DNA from: Faucicola sp902506215
GTDB taxonomy: Bacteria > Pseudomonadota > Gammaproteobacteria > Pseudomonadales > Moraxellaceae
Direction of reading: 5' to 3'
Length of the DNA stretch: 64,000 nucleotides
Assembly (NCBI GenBank): GCA_016888885.1
Contig: CP069437.1
Span: forward strand, 930,001-994,000
The notes beneath the pieces were generated by a model that was given only the letters and a program-made list of their open reading frames with translations, was not told where the DNA came from and ran no database searches. Below are positions 1-8,277 of this stretch, piece after piece (the first letter of the stretch is position 1; each line of letters begins with the position of its first letter). A program made the position numbers and the translations under genes.

Positions 1-313
1 GGTGCCTGCCGAATATGTGCAAGATGGTCGTATCGTCCTTAATATCGCCAGCCGTGCTACAGGTAATTTGGTGATTAATAATGATTTTATTAATTTTCAT
101 GCGCGATTTGGCGGTGTTTCGCAAGAATTATGGGTACCGATGCAAGCGGTGATGGGGATTTATGCCAGAGAAAATTCACAAGGCATGTTCTTTGACCCAA
201 CGGAATACGATAATGCGCCGCAATCTGAAATCAACGCCAGTCAACCAGCCCAGTCCACCGATACACAACGTCCAAAACGCGAGAACAAAGCAGGGCTAAA
301 AATCTTGGATTAG
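1..313 (+). CDS. sspB: SspB, ClpXP specificity-enhancing factor (3' part)
   Basis: SspB binds ssrA-tagged and some other substrates and hands them to the ClpXP protease. Only the C-terminal part is visible; the reading frame enters from outside the window, so the GTG at base 2 is an internal valine codon rather than a start. The core strand segment PAEYVQDGRIVLNIA and the stretch INFHARFGGVSQELWVP are typical of the SspB fold. A variable acidic/polar linker follows, and then a basic-hydrophobic tail (RPKRENKAGLKILD) that matches the ClpX-binding tail of SspB. About 103 residues are visible of an expected 130-170. The rpoZ start follows about 80 nt downstream. Confidence 0.85.
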   Translation, partial: VPAEYVQDGRIVLNIASRATGNLVINNDFINFHARFGGVSQELWVPMQAVMGIYARENSQGMFFDPTEYDNAPQSEINASQPAQSTDTQRPKRENKAGLKILD

Positions 314-394
314 TGCATTGTCACTGGCAATATGGGTTTAATTTTGTTAAAATAATCAATTACTTTTTTAGTTTTGAATAGGATAACCATAGTC

Positions 395-661
395 ATGGCA
401 CGTGTCACTGTAGAAGATTGTCTAGAAAATATCCCCAACCGTTTTGATTTGATTCTTGTTGCCAGTAAACGTGCGCGCCAAATCGCACGCGGTGTATCAG
501 AACCTATGGTTGAGCCTGAAAATGATAAACCAACCGTACTTGCCCTGCGCGAAATCGCTGCAGGCCTTGTGACTAAAGAGATTTTAAATCAACCTGAGCG
601 CGAATTGCCTAACAAATTTCATCATGTTGATTTGAGCATTTCAAATGGTCATGGATTCTAA
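395..661 (+). CDS. rpoZ: RNA polymerase omega subunit
   Basis: Encodes the omega subunit, which helps fold and assemble the beta' subunit of RNA polymerase and contributes to ppGpp binding. The 88-residue product begins MARVTVEDCLENIPNRFDL and contains KRARQIARG and KPTVLALREIAAG, both characteristic of RpoZ. The ATG at 395 is preferred over an in-frame TTG at 374 because it gives the canonical N-terminus and has AGGAT about ten bases upstream. A factor-independent terminator follows. The rpoZ-spoT order is the usual gammaproteobacterial one and links ppGpp metabolism to its polymerase target. Confidence 0.95.
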   Translation: MARVTVEDCLENIPNRFDLILVASKRARQIARGVSEPMVEPENDKPTVLALREIAAGLVTKEILNQPERELPNKFHHVDLSISNGHGF

Positions 662-707
662 CGATAGCTTAAGCCACTGTTAATAGTTAGCGACTATTAT
701 TTTATAA

Positions 708-734
708 AGAGTCACCTTTTTTAGGTGACTTTTT
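708..734 (+). terminator. Terminator after rpoZ
   Basis: A perfect 8-bp stem AGTCACCT / AGGTGACT (710-717 with 723-730) has a 5-nt T loop and a T tail. It separates rpoZ from spoT, so spoT probably has its own promoter. Confidence 0.8.
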
Positions 735-769
735 AGTTGAATGAAACATGGAATTATATGTAACTTAGC

Positions 770-816
770 TTGACAATTCGCGGTAATTTTGCGAATAATT
801 AAGATATCTTTATAAT
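770..816 (+). promoter_or_regulatory. Candidate sigma70 promoter(s) for spoT
   Basis: TTGACA at 770-775 is followed 18 bp later by AATAAT at 794-799. A second, overlapping option is TTTGCG (788-793) with TATAAT at 811-816 at 17-bp spacing. Either would give a 5' leader of about 130-150 nt before the spoT start. The assignment rests on consensus similarity only. Confidence 0.45.
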
Positions 817-954
817 ACGTTTTTACTAACTTTAGCTGGTTTGATACCAGCTATTTTTATCCAACCGTTTTTTATGATAGAGTTAACTGCTGACTAGGAC
901 AATATAAATTTTTTAGCAGGTTAAACCTATCGATCGTACGTTGAGGGCACATTT

Positions 955-3183
955 TTGAATATATCAACTTTACCAAAATTAAGCCATCCTGATGTGGATA
1001 TTGCACAGTTTGACCTAATGCGTGTATTGGATTATTTGGATGATGACGAACAGCAAATTGTTCTCAAAGCCTGTGCCTTTGGCGACCAAGCCCATATCAA
1101 AGATAAACGCAAATCTGGCGAGCCTTATATCACCCACCCTATGGCGGTAGCGGAGATTTTGGGTAGTTTTCGCATGGATGTCGATACCATTGTGGCGGCG
1201 ATTTTGCATGATACCGTTGAAGATACGCCTACCACTGAAGAAGATTTGACCCGAGAGTTTGGCAAGGCAGTTGCCCAAATCGTCAATGGTGTCACCAAAT
1301 TAAAATCCTCCAATGAAAAACACATCAATAAAGCCGCGACTTTTTATCGCATTATTACCGCAACGCTAGAAGACCCGCGCGTGTTGATTGTCAAATTGGC
1401 TGACCGCTTGCACAATATGACCACCATCGAAGCGGTGCCCGAAAAAAAACAACAGGCAACTGCACAAGAAACGTTGGATTTTTATGTGCCGTTTGCGCGT
1501 ACGCTTGGGCTTAATGATTTAGCCGACTATATCGAGATTTTATGTTATCGCAGCCTAAATGCGCCTATGTATAACAAGTTATCCGATAAGCTTATGCAGC
1601 ATGGCTTGGGGCGCACCTTTCAACAAGAAGCTATTCATAATTATTTAAATATTGTTTTGAGCCGACTGGGCGTTAAAGGTTATGTCAAAGATGTCGATAA
1701 CCGTGTGACTTTGTTTCGCCAGTTTTTTAAAAACCGCGGCGAAATCACCGATTTGCTGTGGCATTATGAATTTATGCTAGTCATGGATAAAGTGGAAGAC
1801 TGCGACCAAATCGCCAAGTATTTTATCAATAAATACCAAATTGCGCCTGAGTGTATCGAAGACAATATCCGCCATCCCCGTGCCGGGGGCAACCAATCAT
1901 TTACCATTACCTATAAAAACGACCATGACACCATCAAAGTGGTCATTCTGACTAAAACCATGCTCAAAACTACCCGTTTAGGGATTTTGATGGGTGAAGC
2001 GGCATCGCCTCTTAGCCAGTCGGTGATTCAGGCGTCTCTACGCAATCTGCAAAACTTGATTGCCGACAATGAAAGCGATATCGAAGAGCAGCCGTCTGAT
2101 GCGGTGACGGTGGTCGATAAACTGATTGATTATCTTCACGAACGTAAAATTATTTGCTATACCCCAAACGGTGATGCCTATGAGTTGCCGCGCGGCTCCA
2201 CAGCGCTTGACTTTGCCTATACTATCAGTACTCATATCGGTAACCGTGCAACGGGCGCTGAGATCAATGGCGTCGAAGCCAAACTGGGTACGATTTTGAA
2301 AACTGGCAATAGGGTCAAAATTCATACCGACCCCAATGCGATTCCAAAAGCGGAGTGGCTGGGTTTTGTGGCAACCAATAAAGCGCGGCGTGCGTTGTTT
2401 GAATGGTTAAAAGGCTTAAGTCCTGAGCAAAAAGAGCACGAAGGTAAAACCGCCTTTGAGCGCGCGCTTAAAACGCAAAATCTTTCACTCGCTGATGTGA
2501 GTGATGAGCAATGGCAATTGCTACTTGATTGGCGGGGCTTACAGGATAAAAGTGCGTTCTTTACGGAGTTTACCACAGGTAAATTGCTGCCGCAGATTGC
2601 CGTTTCGCGCTTATTAACCCAAGAGCAGCTTGCCAAAAACCAAGCCAGCGCCCATGCCGCCAACCAACCGCAAAGCTTGATTGCGGATGCAGCCAACATG
2701 GAGATGACGTTTTCAAGCTGTTGTCATCCGGTATATGGCGACCCGATTGTCGGGCATATTTCAAAAAATGGCTTGGTGGTACATCGACACAAATGTTTTT
2801 CAATTGATGAAATTCGCCGTGTCAACGAATACCAAGTAATTCCGCTACATTGGCGAGTATCTAACAGTGAAGATGAGATATCCAAGCGTATTTATTTTGA
2901 TGCCGCGCTAAAAATCAATCAAAACCTAACCGATGAGCAAATCAGCGATTTAATCTTTATTGTACGTGATACTCAGGCGGGTTTTGAATATATCGAACAG
3001 CGTAATGGCTATACCTTGCTGTTTGTGGTGGTGCAAAGCCGTGACCAGATTGCAAGCTTAATTCAGCGCCTACGTACCTTCTTGGGCTACCCCAATATCG
3101 TAAGGCTGTATCAATGGAATGACGAAGCGCTACTTTCTCAGAGCCAGAACACCTCTGCACCAAAAAATAAAGATATTTTATAA
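955..3183 (+). CDS. spoT: SpoT-type (p)ppGpp hydrolase, degenerate synthetase domain
   Basis: A long RelA/SpoT homologue controlling the alarmone (p)ppGpp. The N-terminal HD hydrolase domain looks intact: H61, the HD pair H85-D86, E89-D90 and the KLADRLHNM motif with D150. The following region should be the synthetase, but its signature motifs are missing; where a Y-x-DYI..NGYQSLHT block is expected, the protein reads GGNQSFTITYKNDHD. TGS (about 385-450), the CCHPVYGD zinc-finger-like region and a C-terminal ACT domain follow. Hydrolase-only SpoT has been reported for Acinetobacter. Start: TTG at 955 with GAGGG at 943-947. At 742 residues it is somewhat longer than E. coli SpoT (about 700). 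Confidence 0.93.
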   Translation: MNISTLPKLSHPDVDIAQFDLMRVLDYLDDDEQQIVLKACAFGDQAHIKDKRKSGEPYITHPMAVAEILGSFRMDVDTIVAAILHDTVEDTPTTEEDLTREFGKAVAQIVNGVTKLKSSNEKHINKAATFYRIITATLEDPRVLIVKLADRLHNMTTIEAVPEKKQQATAQETLDFYVPFARTLGLNDLADYIEILCYRSLNAPMYNKLSDKLMQHGLGRTFQQEAIHNYLNIVLSRLGVKGYVKDVDNRVTLFRQFFKNRGEITDLLWHYEFMLVMDKVEDCDQIAKYFINKYQIAPECIEDNIRHPRAGGNQSFTITYKNDHDTIKVVILTKTMLKTTRLGILMGEAASPLSQSVIQASLRNLQNLIADNESDIEEQPSDAVTVVDKLIDYLHERKIICYTPNGDAYELPRGSTALDFAYTISTHIGNRATGAEINGVEAKLGTILKTGNRVKIHTDPNAIPKAEWLGFVATNKARRALFEWLKGLSPEQKEHEGKTAFERALKTQNLSLADVSDEQWQLLLDWRGLQDKSAFFTEFTTGKLLPQIAVSRLLTQEQLAKNQASAHAANQPQSLIADAANMEMTFSSCCHPVYGDPIVGHISKNGLVVHRHKCFSIDEIRRVNEYQVIPLHWRVSNSEDEISKRIYFDAALKINQNLTDEQISDLIFIVRDTQAGFEYIEQRNGYTLLFVVVQSRDQIASLIQRLRTFLGYPNIVRLYQWNDEALLSQSQNTSAPKNKDIL

Positions 3184-3210
3184 ACTCATCATACTGTAAT
3201 AGGAAATAAT

Positions 3211-3591
3211 ATGAGCCGTGACATCATTCATACTGACAATGCGCCTGCTGCGGTAGGCACTTATTCACAAGCCGTGAAAGTTGATAAGACTGTCTATATT
3301 TCAGGTCAAATCGGACTCGACCCAAATACCATGACCCTAGCCGATGGCTTTGTGGCGCAGGCCAACCAAGTCATGTCAAACATCGATGCTATCTGCCAAG
3401 CTGCAGGCGGCTCGCTTGCCAATGTGGTGAAATTTAATGTCTCCCTTACCGATTTGGCAGATTTTACTGCCTTAAATAAGATTTTTGCGGCACGCCTAAC
3501 TGCGCCTTACCCTGCCCGTGCCGCGGTGCAAGTGGCCGCCTTGCCAAAAGGTGCGGTGGTCGAAATTGAAGCGATTTTGGTTTTAGATTGA
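3211..3591 (+). CDS. ridA: RidA family enamine/imine deaminase
   Basis: RidA (YjgF/YER057c/UK114 family) hydrolyses reactive 2-aminoacrylate-type enamines formed by PLP enzymes, releasing ammonia and a keto acid. The 126-residue length is typical. The substrate-binding arginine is R103 in PYPARAAVQVAALPKG, and E120 sits in VVEIEAI. The ATG at 3211 is preceded by AGGAAA. It lies 27 nt after spoT and is probably co-transcribed, a common arrangement. The last 16 bp of the gene are duplicated across its stop codon. Confidence 0.93.
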   Translation: MSRDIIHTDNAPAAVGTYSQAVKVDKTVYISGQIGLDPNTMTLADGFVAQANQVMSNIDAICQAAGGSLANVVKFNVSLTDLADFTALNKIFAARLTAPYPARAAVQVAALPKGAVVEIEAILVLD

Positions 3592-3605
3592 TTTTGGTTT
3601 TAGAT
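3573..3605 (+). repeat. 16-bp direct repeat across the ridA stop
   Basis: GATTTTGGTTTTAGAT occurs at 3573-3588 and, one base later, nearly identically at 3590-3605. The second copy lies at and after the stop codon, so the duplication leaves the protein end unchanged. Confidence 0.75.
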
Positions 3606-3682
3606 GAATGTTAACCCGCTCAAATGGAAGGTGAGTTACAAGACTTGCCTTTTTTTGTGTCAAATTTTTGCCCATCTGACCA

Positions 3683-3711
3683 CAGTTTAACGCCTAGAAT
3701 TGGGCTATAAT
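3683..3711 (+). promoter_or_regulatory. Possible priA promoter (-10 TATAAT)
   Basis: A perfect TATAAT at 3706-3711 lies about 30 bp before the priA start. The -35 position holds only CAGTTT (3683-3688), so this is a weakly supported promoter. Confidence 0.35.
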
Positions 3712-3742
3712 TCAACCCTACAATAATTTTTAAAGGTGTGTT

Positions 3743-5983
3743 TTGCTAATTCAAGTTGCTTTACCCGTCCCCATTGATTCGGTGTTCGATTATCGCGTTG
3801 TGGGCGATGCGTTGCCCGCGATTGGCTGCCGCGTCCGAGTACCTTTTGGTGCGCGAAAATTGGTCGGCATTGTGGTGGCACATATTGAGCACAGTCAGCT
3901 TACGCAAAATGCGATTAAACCTGTATTGGACATACTTGATGAAGTGCCGATTGTCGATGAGGCATTGCTAAAACTTGCTTATTGGCTGTCTGCTTATTAC
4001 TGCTATCCGCTTGGCGATGTGTTGTCTGTCATGCTGCCGACATTAATTCGCCAAGGGATGATGCTCGACTACCGACAATTATGTTGGCGACAATTACGTG
4101 ATGCCACTGACGATGATTTTTCCGCCAGTGCCAAAAAACAACGCCAACAATTTGCTTTATGTGAACTGGTCATCAACTCGCATGGCAATTCACATCGCAA
4201 TTCGCACGGCAATGACACAAAACTTGTAACTGAGTTTGCGCTGGTAGACAACGGTGTCGAACCCGCTTATTTAAAAAAATTTGAGCAAAAAGGTCTGATT
4301 GCACCTGTTTATCAAATGCCATCTTTACCCAAGCTTGCTAAGCTTGCCACCACGCCGCTCACCTTAAATTTACAGCAACAACAAGCGGTGCAAAAAATCA
4401 CCCATGCCTGCCAGCAGCCACACTACGAAGGTTTTTTGCTCAATGGGATTACCGGAAGTGGCAAGACCGAAGTGTATTTGCAGGTGATGCAAACGGTACT
4501 GGCGCAAGGCAAACAAGTGCTTATCTTAGTGCCAGAAATTGGGCTGACCCCACAGACCAGACAGCGATTTGCCGAACGATTTGAAGCCCAAGTATTGATG
4601 CTACATTCAGGACTTAATGACACCGTGCGGCTTGATGGCTGGCAACAATGCCGACTGGGCTATGCGCAAATTATTATCGGTACCCGTTCATCAGTGTTAT
4701 ACCCATTTGCCAATTTAGGGCTGATTATTGTCGATGAGTCGCATGACCAATCTTACAAACAGCAAGACTCACTGCGCTATCACGCCAGTGACGTGGCGCT
4801 CTATCGTGGGTTTCAGCTTAATTGTCCGGTGATTTTGGGCACCGCGACGCCATCGCTTGAAAGCCTGTATTTGGTACAACAAGGTAAACTTACCGAGCTT
4901 ACTTTGACCCAGCGTGCAGGCGATGCCAAACCTGCCATCATGCAGCTGATTGATGCGCGCCAACAGGCATGGCAACACGGTTTGGCGCAAAGCTTAATTC
5001 AAGCCATTCGGCAGACGTTGGATAAAGATGAGCAAGTATTGGTATTTTTAAACCGTCGTGGCTACGCGCCCATCTTATTGTGTGATGCTTGCGGTTGGCA
5101 AGCAGACTGCCCGCGCTGTGATGCGCATTTGACAGTGCATTTTCAGCCAGTGGCAATGCTAAAATGCCACCACTGCGATTGGCAGCAAGCCATCCCGAAC
5201 CATTGCCCCAGCTGTGGTAGTAGCAATCTTGACCCTGTGGGCATGGGTACTGCGCGGATGGTTGAAGGGTTAACTGAGCTTTTCCCCGATGTGCCTGTGA
5301 TTCAAATTGACCGCGATACCACGCGTAAAAAAAACAGTTGGGAGCAAGTGTATCAGCGTATTGCTGATAATCCCAAAGCCATTTTGGTGGGTACGCAAAT
5401 GGTGGCAAAAGGGCATCATTTCCCCAATGTGACCTTGGTGGCAATCCCCAATGCTGACCGTGGTTTTTTATCCTCAGATTTTCGCTCGCCTGAGCATACC
5501 GCCCAGCTGATTATCCAAGTGGCAGGTCGTGCAGGTCGTGCCGATAAAGCAGGTCTGGTACTGATACAAACCCTGCAACCTGAAAATCCCGCGTTACTGA
5601 CTTTGGTACGTGAAGGATATCTGAGTTTTGCCCAGCAATTATTGGCTGAGCGGCGCATGTTGGGATTACCGCCATTTACTTACGCTTGTTTAGTACGGGT
5701 GGAAAGCAAATCGTTAGAAAACAATCAGCAAATTTTGCATCAAGCGATGGCGCTGTTGCCATCACGCCAGCACATGACAGCCTTGGGTATTGCGATTAAT
5801 GGCCCGGTGGATGCGCCGATGGCAAAGAAAAACAGTCGCTATCACTCACATTTATTAATTTTGACCAAAACACGCCACGTTCGCCAGCAGCTATTGTCGG
5901 ACTGGTGGCGACAGACGATTGCGTTGCCATCGGCAAAGTATGCCAGACTATCGATTGACATTGATCCGATGAGTTGGTCTTAA
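3743..5983 (+). CDS. priA: Primosomal protein N' (PriA replication-restart helicase)
   Basis: PriA is the 3'-to-5' superfamily 2 helicase that recognises abandoned forks and reloads the replisome. The N-terminal 3'-DNA-binding domain is followed by Walker A GITGSGKT (235-242), a DEAH-like DESH box (331-334), a helicase-C domain, and eight zinc-binding cysteines (447, 450, 456, 459, 475, 478, 488, 491). The start is TTG at 3743 with AAAGG about 7 nt upstream, giving the canonical MLIQVALPVPIDSVFDY. Residues 145-157 (INSHGNSHRNSHG) come from a 12-bp tandem repeat in the linker before the helicase core. At 746 residues it is near the normal size (about 730). Confidence 0.96.
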   Translation: MLIQVALPVPIDSVFDYRVVGDALPAIGCRVRVPFGARKLVGIVVAHIEHSQLTQNAIKPVLDILDEVPIVDEALLKLAYWLSAYYCYPLGDVLSVMLPTLIRQGMMLDYRQLCWRQLRDATDDDFSASAKKQRQQFALCELVINSHGNSHRNSHGNDTKLVTEFALVDNGVEPAYLKKFEQKGLIAPVYQMPSLPKLAKLATTPLTLNLQQQQAVQKITHACQQPHYEGFLLNGITGSGKTEVYLQVMQTVLAQGKQVLILVPEIGLTPQTRQRFAERFEAQVLMLHSGLNDTVRLDGWQQCRLGYAQIIIGTRSSVLYPFANLGLIIVDESHDQSYKQQDSLRYHASDVALYRGFQLNCPVILGTATPSLESLYLVQQGKLTELTLTQRAGDAKPAIMQLIDARQQAWQHGLAQSLIQAIRQTLDKDEQVLVFLNRRGYAPILLCDACGWQADCPRCDAHLTVHFQPVAMLKCHHCDWQQAIPNHCPSCGSSNLDPVGMGTARMVEGLTELFPDVPVIQIDRDTTRKKNSWEQVYQRIADNPKAILVGTQMVAKGHHFPNVTLVAIPNADRGFLSSDFRSPEHTAQLIIQVAGRAGRADKAGLVLIQTLQPENPALLTLVREGYLSFAQQLLAERRMLGLPPFTYACLVRVESKSLENNQQILHQAMALLPSRQHMTALGIAINGPVDAPMAKKNSRYHSHLLILTKTRHVRQQLLSDWWRQTIALPSAKYARLSIDIDPMSWS
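4175..4210 (+). repeat. In-frame 12-bp tandem repeat in priA
   Basis: Three diverged copies of a 12-bp unit (AACTCGCATGGC, AATTCACATCGC, AATTCGCACGGC) encode the Asn-Ser-His-Gly/Arg repeat of the PriA linker. Confidence 0.75.
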
Positions 5984-6114
5984 TGGTACTAGCAAAACCA
6001 TTGATTTTGCTAAACCGTTTATTTTAGGGTGATGTTTAAATGGGCTTTTTTCAACTCGCTGAATGGGCTACAATTTAGCTAATTTTTACCATTGATTAGG
6101 TTAAGTAAATAACA

Positions 6115-7179
6115 ATGACCCCAAAACCGCTTCAAGATTCAAAGCAGCCTACTGACGCGCACCTTGACGACCCTCATGTGCCACATCATGAGCAGCCTAA
6201 TGCGCATGGTCATGGCAACAATCACCGCCATGATGACGCTGACCACAGTCATAGTCATAGTCACAGCCATACCGATAATCAGCGTATCATCACCATAGCG
6301 TTTGCTATCATTGCAAGCTATATGATTGTTGAAGTTATCGGCGGTTATATTACCGGCAGTTTGGCGTTGTTATCAGATGCAGGTCATATGTTTAGTGATG
6401 CGGTGTCGCTTGCCATGACTTTGTTTGCGTTTATCATCGGTAAAAAATCTGCTACCTTGCATAAAACTTTTGGTTATAGCCGTTTTGAGATTTTGATTGC
6501 GCTCATCAATGGGGTAACGCTACTGATTATCAGTGCAGGTATTATCTATGAAGCCGTGCTACGTTTTCAGCAGCCGCCACAAATCGCCACTACGGGTATG
6601 CTAGTTATCAGTACTATTGGGCTTATTGTCAATTTGGTGGTGGCGAAGCTGATGCACGGTGGTGATACTGATAATCTCAATATGAAAAGCGCTTATTTAC
6701 ATGTATTAAGTGACTTGCTAGGCTCGGTGGCTGCGATTATTGCTGCTATTGTGATTATGCTGTTTGGCTGGGTGTGGGCAGATGCGACAGTGAGTATTTT
6801 GGTGGCGCTACTGATTGTTCGTAGTGGCTATGCTGTCGTCAAAAACGCCGCCCATATCTTGATGGAAGGCGCGCCCAATCATATTGACCAAAGCGTTGTT
6901 ATCCAAACCCTCTCTGCCCACCCAAATGTGTTATCGGTTCATGATTTACATGTCTGGACGATTACCAGCGGCTTACATAGTTTATCTTGTCATATCATTG
7001 TCCCAAGCTCGCTTACCCTACAGCAAACTGATGCGCTATTATCAGACTTACAACACGAGTTACAGCATTTAGGCATTGGGCACAGTACCATTCAATTTGA
7101 GAGTGATTTGCATGCGCACTCCGCGCAGTTTAATTGTGATATTGCCAGCACACCCCCTGTCCATGCGCACGCGCACTAA
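6115..7179 (+). CDS. CDF-family metal cation exporter (CzcD/ZitB-like)
   Basis: An inner-membrane cation diffusion facilitator, probably exchanging Zn2+ (or Co2+/Cd2+) for protons. The first 55 residues are rich in histidine, with a His-Ser repeat at 44-52, as in zinc-handling CDF proteins. About six membrane segments follow from residue 57. The two metal-site motifs HxxxD are present: H91/D95 in LLSDAGHMFSDA and H196/D200 in AYLHVLSD. A cytoplasmic C-terminal domain (about 260-340) ends in another histidine cluster. 354 residues is typical. No metal-responsive regulator is adjacent. Confidence 0.9.
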   Translation: MTPKPLQDSKQPTDAHLDDPHVPHHEQPNAHGHGNNHRHDDADHSHSHSHSHTDNQRIITIAFAIIASYMIVEVIGGYITGSLALLSDAGHMFSDAVSLAMTLFAFIIGKKSATLHKTFGYSRFEILIALINGVTLLIISAGIIYEAVLRFQQPPQIATTGMLVISTIGLIVNLVVAKLMHGGDTDNLNMKSAYLHVLSDLLGSVAAIIAAIVIMLFGWVWADATVSILVALLIVRSGYAVVKNAAHILMEGAPNHIDQSVVIQTLSAHPNVLSVHDLHVWTITSGLHSLSCHIIVPSSLTLQQTDALLSDLQHELQHLGIGHSTIQFESDLHAHSAQFNCDIASTPPVHAHAH

Positions 7180-7503
7180 CCAACTTTCTGACCCAAGGTG
7201 CCAAAAAATCGATGTTGCTGAGCGTCATTGGTTTTGTTTTTGGGTTTTTGTAATTTTGGATTTTTAGTTTGAATGGCTTTGGCGATTTAACTTTTCTTAC
7301 GATTAACTGCGTGATAGTGTCCATTACTTAGGCTAAATATGTTAGGATGAATCAGCACCATGCTGTGGCAAGCGTTGTTTGCTAAAAGTTTGCTAAAAGT
7401 TTGCTAAACGCTTGCTAAACAATTAAACATCTGTATTTAATATCTACATTAGATTTCTATTAAATCTATATAAAAATCACTAGCTTACTTCGGTTAAACG
7501 CGT
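7180..7503. other. Intergenic region with a repeat array, no gene seen
   Basis: AT-rich spacer between the CDF exporter and the 251-residue protein. It holds the 11-bp tandem array at 7378-7421. No convincing ORF, RNA gene or strong terminator was found. Confidence 0.5.
7378..7421 (+). repeat. 11-bp tandem repeat, four copies
   Basis: TTTGCTAAAAG occurs twice, followed by TTTGCTAAACG and CTTGCTAAACA, with a strict 11-bp period. The array ends 82 bp before the start codon of the next gene. Confidence 0.85.
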
Positions 7504-8259
7504 ATGACACACCGTTCTGCACCTTTCGTGGCACCCAACTTGCATCTCACCCAATCTGATGGCTCAGACAACTCAGATAATAGCAATCCCTCAGCATTGC
7601 TGGTTGATGAAAAGGCGCATAAAAAACAGGTCAAGTTATTGCTCTCCACCTTGCAAGCCGATATTGCCCAGTTTCGGGATAACTTTTTTCCGCCGCCCTA
7701 TCTCACCCAAATTCAAGATTTGCCTATTTATGCAGGCAATTTGGCAGAGGTGCAAAGCTATGAGCAAACCTGGCAAGCTTTGATTGACCGCGCCAAAGGG
7801 TTTTATCCTTCAGCAGGATTGCCGCCTGATTATCTGCCATTACCCGCAAGCCTTGAGATACCGCAGTTTATTTATCATGTGCAAAAACTACATTTGACCC
7901 GTACCAAAGCCAAAGAATCCAAAAATTTTGGCTCGGTGGGTGCACTGGTTGAAAAATGCGGTCCGTATGAGGATGCCCAGTTGATGGCGATGGAAAATGC
8001 CCTAGCCAAAGGCGAAGACGTGCGGCTGGTGGCGCATCGTGAATTTATTGATTTACGGGCTTATGTGTTTTGTCGCAATCCTAAAGGTGAATTGCTAGAG
8101 CCTGAGAGGATTCGTTTTTATCGTACAGGTTTGGTGATTCAAACATTAGCAGACTTTAAAGTGGTGGACAGTCGGCAAACTCCCCGTAAAAAACGCAATG
8201 ACGCCTATAAAAATGCGATTGCCGATAACGGGATTTGGAAAATTTTTGTCAAAAATTAA
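7504..8259 (+). CDS. Uncharacterised 251-residue protein
   Basis: The family is not recognised. The protein is soluble-looking, with no signal peptide or membrane segment. A polar N-terminus of about 45 residues with an Asp/Asn/Ser run (DGSDNSDNSNPS) is followed by a mixed alpha/beta-like body containing FPPPYL, YPSAGLPPDYLPLP, EKCGPYEDAQLMAMENALAKGED and RIRFYRTGLVIQTLADF. The start is ATG at 7504 with no strong ribosome site; a later start is possible. It ends 18 nt before the antiporter start, so the two are probably one transcript. A link to the antiporter is inference from proximity only. Confidence 0.7.
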   Translation: MTHRSAPFVAPNLHLTQSDGSDNSDNSNPSALLVDEKAHKKQVKLLLSTLQADIAQFRDNFFPPPYLTQIQDLPIYAGNLAEVQSYEQTWQALIDRAKGFYPSAGLPPDYLPLPASLEIPQFIYHVQKLHLTRTKAKESKNFGSVGALVEKCGPYEDAQLMAMENALAKGEDVRLVAHREFIDLRAYVFCRNPKGELLEPERIRFYRTGLVIQTLADFKVVDSRQTPRKKRNDAYKNAIADNGIWKIFVKN

Positions 8260-8277
8260 AAATATTTGAGGTTTTGT

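Noticed and set aside
955..3183. RelA instead of SpoT
   Set aside because: The HD hydrolase motifs are intact while the synthetase motifs are lost, the reverse of RelA.
4938..5444. 168-residue open frame antisense to priA
   Set aside because: It lies wholly inside the conserved helicase region of priA and shows no motif.
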